NCBI GenBank assembly: GCA_009916335.1
Contig: SAAR01000119.1
Coordinates: forward strand, 1-9,808
Direction: 5' to 3'
Length of the DNA: 9,808 nt
From: Erysipelotrichia bacterium
Lineage (GTDB): Bacteria; Bacillota_I; Bacilli_A; Erysipelotrichales; Erysipelotrichaceae
Part shown: one piece after another, positions 1-6,911 of the stretch
Layout of the letters: every line of letters starts with the position of its first letter
Position numbering within the stretch: position 1 is the first letter of the stretch
Notes under the pieces: generated by a model
Told to the model about the DNA's origin: nothing
Databases searched by the model: none
What the model saw: the letters and a program-made list of their open reading frames with translations, nothing else
Translations under genes and position numbers: made by a program

Positions 1-391
1 TGTTGCTCAAAAGATTGCAGATGAGACTGCAAACATATTTAGTATGGAAGCAGCTAATTTATTGAACGTTACGAATGTTAATATCTTATCCAAAGCAAAG
101 GTTGAGTCAACACCGACTAGTCCTAAACCCAAGCTTTATCTGGCTATATCTATCGTTATCGGTTTAATTTTAGGCCTAGCTTTAGCTCTGCTAAAAGAAG
201 TATTTGATAATAAAATCAATAAAGAAGAAGATATCGAGGCTTTGGGATTATCAGTACTTGGGGTGACAGCGTACGCTCAGACCAGTGATTTTAGTAATCC
301 TAATTATAAAAAAGAGACATTGGATAGCGATACATCAATGTCACCTGGTGAGCAGGAATTAAGTAGATTATCAAAGAGAAAAAAGAGATAG
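1..391 (+). CDS. epsA: EpsA, Wzz/CpsC-like chain-length protein and kinase activator (3' part)
   Basis: This is the C-terminal part of a polysaccharide co-polymerase; the reading frame is already open at base 2, so the gene begins before the window. About 129 residues are visible. They show a proline-containing segment (TPTSPKPK), then a hydrophobic stretch (LYLAISIVIGLILGLALALL) that would be the second membrane helix, then a short charged cytoplasmic tail. In this family the tail contacts and activates the separate tyrosine kinase, which is the next gene, nine bases downstream. Together they are known to control EPS chain length and export. The ATG at 44 is internal, since conserved-looking coding sequence continues upstream of it. 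The family call rests on the membrane-helix layout and the neighbouring kinase. Confidence 0.88.
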   Translation, partial: VAQKIADETANIFSMEAANLLNVTNVNILSKAKVESTPTSPKPKLYLAISIVIGLILGLALALLKEVFDNKINKEEDIEALGLSVLGVTAYAQTSDFSNPNYKKETLDSDTSMSPGEQELSRLSKRKKR

Positions 392-400
392 GAGTTTAGG

Positions 401-1096
401 ATGTCTAAAAATAAAAAAAATATAGGTGACAATCGATACACGATTACGAGTATGAACCCTAAATCACCTATTTCTGAACAATACCGAACAATTCGAACGA
501 CTATTGAGTTTAAAATGATAGATCAAGGTATCAAAAGTTTTCTGGTAACATCTTCAGAAACCTCTGCTGGTAAGTCAACAACAATTGCCAATTTAGCAAT
601 CACTTTTGCACAACAGGGTAAAAAGGTACTGTTAATCGATGCTGACCTTCGTAAACCAACAGTCAACTTGACATTTAAGGTACAAAATAGAGTAGGTCTC
701 ACTAATGTTTTAATGAATCAATCTTCAATTACAGATGCTCAGCAACGAACAAGAGTTTCCGAAAACCTTACTATAATTAGTTCTGGGCCAATTCCACCCA
801 ATCCTTCGGAATTATTAGGATCTATTGCAATGAAGAGATTGATTGAATCAGTGACGGAATTTTTCGATGTTATCTTAATAGATACACCACCTCTTTCTCT
901 AGTGACAGACGCTCAGGTCTTGAGTAACTATGTCGGAGGAGTAGTAATTGTGGCTCAAGCTAATCAAACGAAAAAAGATGGCTTATTGAAAACCAAAAAG
1001 CTACTTAATCAAGTCCAGGCTAATATTTTGGGAGTTGTCTTACATGGTGCTGAGATGTCTGATTCAAATTCTTACTATTACTATGGGGTAGAATGA
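401..1096 (+). CDS. epsB: EpsB, bacterial tyrosine kinase (BY-kinase, CpsD/Wze family)
   Basis: A 231-residue cytoplasmic ATPase that autophosphorylates on tyrosine and regulates polymerisation together with EpsA. Visible motifs are the Walker A loop (SETSAGKSTT, Lys58), the Walker A' motif (LLIDADLRKP, Asp80 and Asp82) and Walker B (VILIDTPP, Asp161). The C-terminus carries a cluster of four tyrosines (225-228, SYYYYGVE), the expected phosphorylation sites. The length matches the Gram-positive form, in which the kinase and its membrane activator are separate proteins. A GGAG at 391-394, overlapping the end of epsA, precedes the ATG. Codons 4-7 contain an A8 run (413-420). The loop reads SAGKS rather than the more common GEGKS, but the catalytic Lys and Ser are kept. 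Confidence 0.95.
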   Translation: MSKNKKNIGDNRYTITSMNPKSPISEQYRTIRTTIEFKMIDQGIKSFLVTSSETSAGKSTTIANLAITFAQQGKKVLLIDADLRKPTVNLTFKVQNRVGLTNVLMNQSSITDAQQRTRVSENLTIISSGPIPPNPSELLGSIAMKRLIESVTEFFDVILIDTPPLSLVTDAQVLSNYVGGVVIVAQANQTKKDGLLKTKKLLNQVQANILGVVLHGAEMSDSNSYYYYGVE

Positions 1097-1160
1097 TTGA
1101 TACAAATTAAGTGCACATTAAGTGATAGGAACTAAGGTATAGGTGCTAAAATGATTGATA
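1092..1160 (+). repeat. 11-bp direct repeat flanking the epsB-epsC spacer
   Basis: The sequence AATGATTGATA occurs at 1092-1102, across the epsB stop, and again at 1150-1160, across the epsC start; the copies are offset by 58 bases. The first copy contains an ATG that overlaps the epsB stop codon as ATGA and would read Met-Ile-Asp-Thr-Asn before a stop at 1108-1110. The second copy is the real epsC start (Met-Ile-Asp-Ile). This is what would be seen if a short stretch had been inserted or duplicated at an older overlapping stop/start junction. Confidence 0.7.
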
Positions 1161-1915
1161 TTCATTGTCATATTTTGCCGGGTATAGATGATGGCGCTAA
1201 AACTTCTAGAGATACTCTAACAATGCTGAAATCAGCAATTGATGAAGGTATTACAGTTATTACTGCCACGCCACATCATAATCCTGAATTTAATAATGAA
1301 TCTCCATTGATTTTGAAAAAAGTTGAGGAAGTTCAAGATCTTATTGATGCGTATCACCTACCAATTCAAATTTTGCCAGGGCAAGAAGTTAGAATATATG
1401 GTGATTTATTGAAAGATTTTGCTCAGGGTAAATTACTAACCGTAGCGGGAACGTCTAATTACATGCTCATTGAATTTCCTTCGAACCACGTTCCAGAATA
1501 TGCTAAAGAACTTTTTTATCATATGCAATTACAAGGGATTCAACCTATTTTGGTTCACCCTGAGAGAAATACTAAAATCATCGAGCATCCGGAGATATTA
1601 TTTAATTTTATTGAGCAAGGAGTGCTTAGTCAGATAACAGCATCAAGTATAACGGGTCATTTTGGTAAAAAGATACAGAAATTAACGTTTCAAATTATTG
1701 AAAATCATCTGACACACTTTGTCGCCTCAGATGCACATAATGTAACTTCACGTGCATTTAAGATGAAGGAAGCGTTTGAAATTATCGAAGAGAGATATGG
1801 ATCTGATCTATCACAAAGGTTTAAAGACAATGCTCAATCAGTGATTTTAAATAAAAGCGTTTATGAAGGAAGCCCAACACGAATTAAAAGAACGAAATTT
1901 TTAGGATTGTTTTAG
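1151..1915 (+). CDS. epsC: EpsC, PHP-type protein-tyrosine phosphatase (CpsB/Wzh family)
   Basis: A 254-residue metal-dependent phosphatase of the PHP superfamily that removes phosphate from the tyrosine cluster of the EpsB kinase and so resets the control cycle. Metal-binding motifs of the family are in order: IDIHCHILPGIDDGA (His5, His7, Asp13, Asp14), ATPHH (His42, His43), PGQEVR (Glu79), LIEF (Glu108), LVHPERN (His136) and ASDAHN (Asp194, His196). Length is normal for the family. The start ATG is preceded by AGGT at 1141-1144, six bases upstream. It lies 54 bases after the epsB stop, unlike the tight overlaps further down, and a copy of its first codons sits at the epsB stop. Same operon as its kinase substrate. 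Confidence 0.95.
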   Translation: MIDIHCHILPGIDDGAKTSRDTLTMLKSAIDEGITVITATPHHNPEFNNESPLILKKVEEVQDLIDAYHLPIQILPGQEVRIYGDLLKDFAQGKLLTVAGTSNYMLIEFPSNHVPEYAKELFYHMQLQGIQPILVHPERNTKIIEHPEILFNFIEQGVLSQITASSITGHFGKKIQKLTFQIIENHLTHFVASDAHNVTSRAFKMKEAFEIIEERYGSDLSQRFKDNAQSVILNKSVYEGSPTRIKRTKFLGLF

Positions 1916-1925
1916 AGAATTTATC

Positions 1926-1935
1926 AGGGGGGTGA
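1926..1935 (+). promoter_or_regulatory. Strong ribosome binding site for epsD
   Basis: AGGGGGGTGA lies four bases before the ATG at 1940. It is the longest G-rich Shine-Dalgarno match in the window and fixes the epsD start. It suggests efficient translation of the priming enzyme compared with the weakly preceded, TTG-started genes downstream. Confidence 0.75.
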
Positions 1936-1939
1936 AAAA

Positions 1940-2626
1940 ATGGAAGTTCTTAAGGATGTTTACACACATGCATTAGAAGAGGAAAGATTAGTAGCGTTTA
2001 AAAAATTTTCACTTAGCGAAAGAATGATCAAGAGGGGACTTGATATTCTAGGTAGTTTAGTAGGTTCATTCCTATTTGTCATAGTAGCAACTTTACTCTA
2101 TGTACCTTATAGAATCTGCTCAAAAAAAGATCATGGACCAATGTTCTATAAACAAAAACGATATGGTAAAAAAGGTGAAATCTTTTATATTTTGAAATTT
2201 AGGACAATGATTGTTAATGCTGAGGAATACCTGGAACTTCATCCAGATGTTAAGTCCAAGTACCATGACAATGGTAATAAATTAGAAAACGATCCCCGTG
2301 TGACAAAGATTGGGTCATTTATCAGGCAACACTCTATTGATGAATTACCGCAATTTATCAATGTGCTTAAAGGGGATATGTCATTAGTTGGTCCAAGACC
2401 AATTTTGCTCTTTGAAGCTGAAGAATATGGGGAACGTCTTCCTTATTTACTCATGTGTAAACCAGGGATTACAGGTTATTGGACAACACATGGCAGAAGT
2501 AAAGTTCTTTTCCCAGAACGAGCAGATTTGGAACTCTATTATCTCCAATACCATAGCATCAAGCACGACATCAAACTTCTTGCACTCACAATTGGACAAA
2601 TCATAAACGGATCGGATGCGTATTAA
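1940..2626 (+). CDS. epsD: EpsD, priming undecaprenyl-phosphate sugar phosphotransferase
   Basis: A 228-residue monotopic phosphoglycosyl transferase (bacterial sugar transferase family) that moves a sugar phosphate, most likely glucose-1-phosphate or galactose-1-phosphate, from its UDP-sugar to undecaprenyl phosphate and so starts each repeat unit. A membrane-embedded hydrophobic segment spans about residues 34-60. Next come the conserved FYKQKRYG (69-76) and LKFRTM (85-90) motifs, the catalytic Asp134-Glu135 pair in IDELPQF, DMSLVGPRPI (146-155) and KPGITGYW (174-181). Length fits the short Gram-positive form that lacks the extra membrane helices of WbaP. Glucose is the sugar in the characterised lactococcal EpsD, but sequence alone does not settle it here. 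Confidence 0.94.
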   Translation: MEVLKDVYTHALEEERLVAFKKFSLSERMIKRGLDILGSLVGSFLFVIVATLLYVPYRICSKKDHGPMFYKQKRYGKKGEIFYILKFRTMIVNAEEYLELHPDVKSKYHDNGNKLENDPRVTKIGSFIRQHSIDELPQFINVLKGDMSLVGPRPILLFEAEEYGERLPYLLMCKPGITGYWTTHGRSKVLFPERADLELYYLQYHSIKHDIKLLALTIGQIINGSDAY

Positions 2627-2627
2627 T

Positions 2628-3077
2628 ATGAAAATTGCATTAGTAGGGTCAAGCGGTGGTCATTTGGCACACCTTTACTTGTTAAAAAAGTTTTGGAAGA
2701 ACGAGGATAGATTCTGGGTTACTTTTGATAAAACAGATGCACAATCAATATTAAAAGATGAAGTATTCTATCCCTGTTATTACCCCACAAATCGAAACGT
2801 AAAAAACACACTAAAAAACACTATTTTAGCTTTCAAAATACTTAGGAAAGAAAAACCTGATTTGATTATTTCGAGTGGTGCCGCAGTAGCCGTACCATTT
2901 TTCTGGTTAGGAAAACTATTTGGCTCAAAGACGGTTTATATTGAGATATTTGATCGAATCGATAAACCAACTCTAACAGGTAAATTGGTTTACCCGGTAA
3001 CTGATAAATTTATCGTTCAATGGGAAGAATTAAAGAAAGTTTATCCTAAAGCTATAAATTTAGGAGGTATTTTCTGA
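2628..3077 (+). CDS. epsE: EpsE, Alg14/Cps14F-like glycosyltransferase subunit
   Basis: A 149-residue protein matching the Alg14-like partner of a split glycosyltransferase, known in streptococci as Cps14F. The N-terminus MKIALVGSSGGHLAHL carries the GSSGGH nucleotide-binding-type loop (residues 7-12), and a second glycine/alanine segment SSGAAVAVP lies at 82-90. In this family the subunit anchors and stimulates the catalytic Alg13-like partner, which is the next gene, overlapping by one base. I start at 2628 rather than the in-frame ATG at 2616, because homologues as I recall them begin at MKI and a GGAT at 2614-2617 is better spaced for it. The stop of epsD is two bases upstream, so translation is probably coupled. 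Confidence 0.9.
   Translation: MKIALVGSSGGHLAHLYLLKKFWKNEDRFWVTFDKTDAQSILKDEVFYPCYYPTNRNVKNTLKNTILAFKILRKEKPDLIISSGAAVAVPFFWLGKLFGSKTVYIEIFDRIDKPTLTGKLVYPVTDKFIVQWEELKKVYPKAINLGGIF
3061..3067 (+). promoter_or_regulatory. Ribosome binding site for epsF inside the epsE end
   Basis: TAGGAGG lies nine bases before the ATG at 3077, within the last codons of epsE. With the TGATG stop/start overlap this favours near-equal production of the two subunits of the transferase. Confidence 0.65.
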
Positions 3078-3580
3078 TGATTTTTATTACAGTTGGAACT
3101 CATGAACAACCCTTTAATAGACTGATTCAAAAAGTTGATGAACTCATCCGTGATGGCGAAATTCAAGAAGAAGTTTTTATGCAAATTGGTTATTCAACCT
3201 ACGAACCCAAGTATACTAAATGGGAGAAAGTTATTGGTTATGACGAGATGGCTGACTATCTCAAGAAGTCAGATGTTGTGATTACACATGGCGGACCGTC
3301 TACTTATATGCAAGTTTTAGAAGAAGGGAAAATTCCGGTAGTCGTCCCACGACAAGAAAAGTTTGGCGAGCATGTCAATGACCATCAATTGTGGGTGAGT
3401 AAACAGGTAAGAGATAAAAACTACCCATTGATAATTTGTGAAGATATTGAGAGCCTATTAACAGATATTGAAAAGTCTCGGAAAATGAATAATACTTTTA
3501 TAAATAGCCATAATGACGAATTTATCAAAAAATTTAACATTGAAATAAATCAATTAGTTATGAAAAGTGAGAAAATATGA
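3077..3580 (+). CDS. epsF: EpsF, Alg13/Cps14G-like catalytic glycosyltransferase subunit
   Basis: A 167-residue GT28-type catalytic half, resembling Alg13 and streptococcal Cps14G. The N-terminus IFITVGTHEQPFNRL (2-16) and the C-terminal donor-binding region ITHGGPSTYMQVLEEGKIP (69-87), followed by PRQEKFGEHVNDHQ (91-104), are the hallmark segments. With EpsE it should add the second sugar to the lipid-linked first sugar, usually in a beta-1,4 linkage; galactose (Cps14F/G) or glucose (lactococcal EpsE/EpsF) are both known in the family and cannot be told apart by eye. The start overlaps the epsE stop by one base and the stop overlaps the next gene as ATGA. Confidence 0.93.
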   Translation: MIFITVGTHEQPFNRLIQKVDELIRDGEIQEEVFMQIGYSTYEPKYTKWEKVIGYDEMADYLKKSDVVITHGGPSTYMQVLEEGKIPVVVPRQEKFGEHVNDHQLWVSKQVRDKNYPLIICEDIESLLTDIEKSRKMNNTFINSHNDEFIKKFNIEINQLVMKSEKI

Positions 3581-4296
3581 TTCCTAAAGTAATTCACTAT
3601 TGTTGGTTTGGAGGAAATCCTTTACCAGAATCAGCAATAAAATGTATTGAAAGTTGGAAAAAGTTTTGCCCAGATTATGAAATTAAACAATGGTCTGAAG
3701 AAAATTATGATATAAATAAAATTCAATATGTTAAAGAAGCATATCAAGAAAAAAAATATGCTTTTGTAACAGATGTGGCACGACTTGATATTATTTATCA
3801 TGAGGGTGGCATCTATCTTGATACAGATGTTGAAATTATCAAATCGCTGGATCAACTACTGGATAATAGCTTGTACTTAGGGATGGAAACAACTGGTCGT
3901 GTGAATACTGGGTTAGGTTTTGGAGCAGAACCAAAGCATAAATTTGTGAAAGATAACCTTAATTTATATGCCGATATTCCTTTTGTGAGCAATATAACCT
4001 GTGTGACTTACACAACAAATATGTTAAAAAGATATGGCTTACGAAATAGGAATGAACTTCAACAATTAGAAACTATACTTGTCTTGCCTACAGAGTATTT
4101 ATGCCCGTTGATCCTTGAAACTAATAGACTAAAAATAACTGAGAACACATATTCTATTCATCACTATGATATGAGCTGGAAAGATAGGAAAGACTATCTA
4201 TTGAAATTAAAAATTAAAATGAGAAGATGGCTAGGAGATGGAAAATATGATATTTTAAAAAATGTCATAAAAGGTAAGAAATTTGAAAAAAAATGA
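3577..4296 (+). CDS. DXD-motif sugar transferase (Gly_transf_sug/GT32-like)
   Basis: A 239-residue soluble transferase of the capsule/OCH1-like group. It begins IPKVIHYCWFGGNPLPESA (2-20), the typical first strand of this family. A second block AFVTDVARLDIIYHEGGIYLD (62-82) ends in the metal- and nucleotide-sugar-binding DXD motif, Asp82-Thr83-Asp84. The rest of the protein is full length for the family. It would add one sugar, probably the third, to the lipid-linked unit; donor and linkage cannot be read from the sequence. It overlaps epsF by four bases (ATGA) and the polymerase gene by fourteen, so it sits in a translationally coupled chain. An A8 run lies at 3749-3756. Confidence 0.88.
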   Translation: MIPKVIHYCWFGGNPLPESAIKCIESWKKFCPDYEIKQWSEENYDINKIQYVKEAYQEKKYAFVTDVARLDIIYHEGGIYLDTDVEIIKSLDQLLDNSLYLGMETTGRVNTGLGFGAEPKHKFVKDNLNLYADIPFVSNITCVTYTTNMLKRYGLRNRNELQQLETILVLPTEYLCPLILETNRLKITENTYSIHHYDMSWKDRKDYLLKLKIKMRRWLGDGKYDILKNVIKGKKFEKK

Positions 4297-5701
4297 TATA
4301 TGTGTTAATAGTTCACAAATATTTACGTATAAAATAATTATTATAATGTTTCTTTTTTCTTCAATACTTATTGGATCCGCTACTGGATGGGGATGGATTT
4401 CGCTGATTTTTGGAATATTTGCTGGTATAATTGCTGTCAAACTTCAAAATTCTCATTTCGTTCCTTTTAGTGTGATTTTAGTCCTAATATTTCAAAATTT
4501 TTTATTAGGTATTGGGGCACACTTGGGAGGAAATATTAACAATTTAACCATCCTCACACAAATCCCGACAGTTTATATTTGGGTAATTAATCTGATGCTC
4601 AAAAGAAAATGGAAATTATCACAAGTAGATAAATCTTTTTTATTATTAATATTCGCAATAGTGTTTTCACTAATATTGGGTCATGGTCCCATACAATCTA
4701 TACTAGCAAATGTTCGATCTTTTACAACTTTTTACTTTAGTTACAGAATAGGGAAAAGATTTATTACGACCAAATCAGAATTCCTTATTTTTATTAAAAG
4801 AATTCTAAAATTAGGGGTATTTGTTGTTCTCTGTGGGATTGTTATGCATATGGGAGGGTACCCGCTAAATAAATTATTAGGTATTAATGAAGTTTATTTG
4901 GCAAAAGGTGTTACTTTATTAACTGATTATTTTGACCCGAGGTTTAGTACAGATCTTTTTGGTTATTCTGTAACTAGGATAGGTTCACTATACTATGAGC
5001 CTATCAACCTAGGTTATCTTTTGTGGTCTATATTTATTATTTCCTTTATTTATCCTCTTTCATCAAAAATAAAGGGTTTGTCATTAATTAGGTTAATCAT
5101 ACTGGTGGGGGCTATGCTCACTTTTGGAAAAGGAGCCATGCTCATGTCAATTGGAGTTTTTGTAGCTGGACTAATACATCTAATTTTTCGTAATTTTTCT
5201 AAAAATATAAATGAACGACAACTATTTCAAAGAATATTCTTGTTTTTGGTGATCAGTTTATTTGTATCGGCAAATATATATTTTGAAAAATTTGGAGGTG
5301 CAGTTGGGAACCATTTTTATGCAATTAAACAAACCTGGGAGACTATTTTGGGTCACCCAATTGGATTTGGATTAGGAACTGGAGGGAATGCGGCAGCTTT
5401 ATTTAGCGGAGAGGGGCTTGATTTTTCAACAGGATCTGAAACTGCATTGTTATCTTTCGCTTATCAAATTGGAATTCAGGGGGTTTTAGCTTTATTTCTT
5501 GTCTTTTATTTTATTTCTATCGAAGTATTGAATAAAGTTAAAAAGGAAACGAATGGCAAAAACAGATTTTTAATTTATATCCCAATGCTATTAATTTTTA
5601 TAAGTCTTTATCAAGATAATACCTTTAATCCACAATGCATTAGCTTATTGATGATTTCCTTAGGTGGTTACACGGGTTACCAAACTTTTTATACTAAATA
5701 A
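4283..5701 (+). CDS. wzy: Wzy-type EPS repeat-unit polymerase
   Basis: A 472-residue integral membrane protein with about ten to twelve hydrophobic segments spread over its length, as in Wzy polymerases. It would join flipped repeat units on the outer face of the membrane. The region GHPIGFGLGTGG followed by a glycine/serine-rich loop, GSETALLSFAYQIG and a further membrane helix is the usual C-terminal layout of the O-antigen polymerase/ligase group. Identity is otherwise poorly conserved, as expected for a polymer-specific gene. The start chosen is TTG at 4283, with AAGG at 4271-4274 upstream; the first in-frame ATG (4346) would cut into the first membrane segment. It overlaps the preceding gene by fourteen bases, and an A8 run (4286-4293) directly follows the start codon. 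The base composition is very AT-rich. Confidence 0.87.
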   Translation: MKKNDICVNSSQIFTYKIIIIMFLFSSILIGSATGWGWISLIFGIFAGIIAVKLQNSHFVPFSVILVLIFQNFLLGIGAHLGGNINNLTILTQIPTVYIWVINLMLKRKWKLSQVDKSFLLLIFAIVFSLILGHGPIQSILANVRSFTTFYFSYRIGKRFITTKSEFLIFIKRILKLGVFVVLCGIVMHMGGYPLNKLLGINEVYLAKGVTLLTDYFDPRFSTDLFGYSVTRIGSLYYEPINLGYLLWSIFIISFIYPLSSKIKGLSLIRLIILVGAMLTFGKGAMLMSIGVFVAGLIHLIFRNFSKNINERQLFQRIFLFLVISLFVSANIYFEKFGGAVGNHFYAIKQTWETILGHPIGFGLGTGGNAAALFSGEGLDFSTGSETALLSFAYQIGIQGVLALFLVFYFISIEVLNKVKKETNGKNRFLIYIPMLLIFISLYQDNTFNPQCISLLMISLGGYTGYQTFYTK

Positions 5702-5940
5702 GTTTATAAAAGAAAAAATTATAACAGACGGGAATTGTAAAATTAGTTCGGTTAACTTGAAGTAAGCAAAAGATATCTTAATTATTTCCTTGTACTTGAA
5801 TATATTTGAATTGTGAGTTCCAAAGGATAGGAGAGCTCATATATAAAATCAGTATAACACGAGAAAAGTTATCCGTTTTTTAAAAGATTCAATAAAAAAG
5901 GGTGATAGGTTTATTATAAATGAAGAAAGCGAGGTTTATC
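5702..5940 (+). other. Non-coding AT-rich gap between wzy and the GT2 gene
   Basis: No convincing gene, terminator stem or known RNA is seen in these 239 bases, in an operon where most other genes overlap or nearly touch. A good Shine-Dalgarno-like run (AAGGATAGGAGAG, 5823-5835) is present, but no ATG, GTG or TTG follows at a useful distance; the next triplets read CTC ATA TAT and stay open for only a short stretch. This looks like a recombination scar or the leftover of a lost gene start. Weak TATA-like stretches (for example 5842-5847) lack a matching -35 box, so I do not call a promoter. Confidence 0.5.
5931..5934 (+). promoter_or_regulatory. Ribosome binding site deciding the GT2 start
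   Basis: GAGG lies six bases before the ATG at 5941. The in-frame ATG at 5920 has only a more distant GGGTGA (5900-5905), and it would add seven residues (MKKARFI) not typical of the family. I therefore start the gene at 5941. Confidence 0.6.
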
Positions 5941-6882
5941 ATGAAACCACTTATAAGTATTGTTGTCCCCGTTTACAATGTTGAAAAATATATTCATGAA
6001 TGTCTTGAATCAATTCTTAATCAATCTTATAAAAATATTGAAGTAATTATTGTGAATGACGGCACGCTTGATAATTCGATTGCGAAGATAGAAGATCTAT
6101 TAAAAGATAAACGTACAAGGCTAATTTCGCAAGTTAATCAAGGTCTATCTGCAGCTCGAAATACAGGGATCGAAAATGCGACTGGCAAGTATGTGGCTAT
6201 GATTGATTCGGACGATAAGATTAAACCAGACTTTATTAAGCATTTATTTGATGTGGCAGATAGTCAAGATGCAGATATTGTTAGGGGATCATTCAGAGAT
6301 TTTGAAGGTAATATACCTAGCGGATGGATTGCTGATTTTTTGATAGAACCACAAGGTGGTATAGAAACGCTTGATAAGTTCCTTGATAATAATACTTCTT
6401 TTGTTGTGTGGTCAAGTCTATATCGGACAGAATTTCTTAATTTACACAATCTTAGATTTACGCCAGGAATCTTACTTGAGGATGGTGATTTCACTGTTCG
6501 GTCATATTTAAAAGCTAGAAAGGTTTTAACAACTGACTATACTGATTATCAATATAGAATTAGACCAGGCAGTATTTTAACCTCTAATAATGCTAAACGG
6601 ATGTCGGAATCTGAAGAAATTATTATTAAAAAATTTATTAATGAGTTATCGATAACAAAATCAGATCAAATAAGTATTATTTTAAAAAAATCGATTTATT
6701 CGTTTATGCGTGATTGGACTAGAATCCTTGTCAATAACAATGTAATTTTAAATCGAAATATTAGTTGTTTTGAAGATGGGCTACTGAAAACAAAAGTCAT
6801 CCGGTCAAGTAGACCTAGAAAAGAGAAGTTAAAATTCAATATAAAGGTTATCATCATTAGACTAAAAAATATTAAAATATAA
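5941..6882 (+). CDS. Family 2 (GT-A) glycosyltransferase
   Basis: A 313-residue inverting glycosyltransferase of family GT2. The N-terminus PLISIVVPVYNVEKYI (3-18) is the classic first strand. It is followed by the NDG loop (39-41), NQGLSAARNTGI (66-77) and the metal-binding DSDD at 89-92. The probable catalytic-base region is LLEDGDFTVR (Glu180-Asp181). The nucleotide-binding loop reads NDGTLDNS, where NDGSTDNS is the usual form, with the Asp residues kept. The C-terminus is basic and hydrophobic and may sit at the membrane. The enzyme would add one sugar, donor unknown. It is separated from wzy by a gap and followed 29 bases later by the pyruvyl transferase gene. Confidence 0.92.
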   Translation: MKPLISIVVPVYNVEKYIHECLESILNQSYKNIEVIIVNDGTLDNSIAKIEDLLKDKRTRLISQVNQGLSAARNTGIENATGKYVAMIDSDDKIKPDFIKHLFDVADSQDADIVRGSFRDFEGNIPSGWIADFLIEPQGGIETLDKFLDNNTSFVVWSSLYRTEFLNLHNLRFTPGILLEDGDFTVRSYLKARKVLTTDYTDYQYRIRPGSILTSNNAKRMSESEEIIIKKFINELSITKSDQISIILKKSIYSFMRDWTRILVNNNVILNRNISCFEDGLLKTKVIRSSRPRKEKLKFNIKVIIIRLKNIKI

Positions 6883-6911
6883 TTATAATAATAGAAAGAT
6901 TGACAATCGAA

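Noticed and set aside
2388..2606. A 72-codon + strand frame inside epsD
   Set aside because: It overlaps the conserved catalytic half of EpsD in another frame and shows no recognisable motif.
2616..2627. Earlier in-frame ATG for epsE
   Set aside because: It would add four residues (MRIN) before the family-typical MKIALVGSSGGH, and its ribosome site would be too close.
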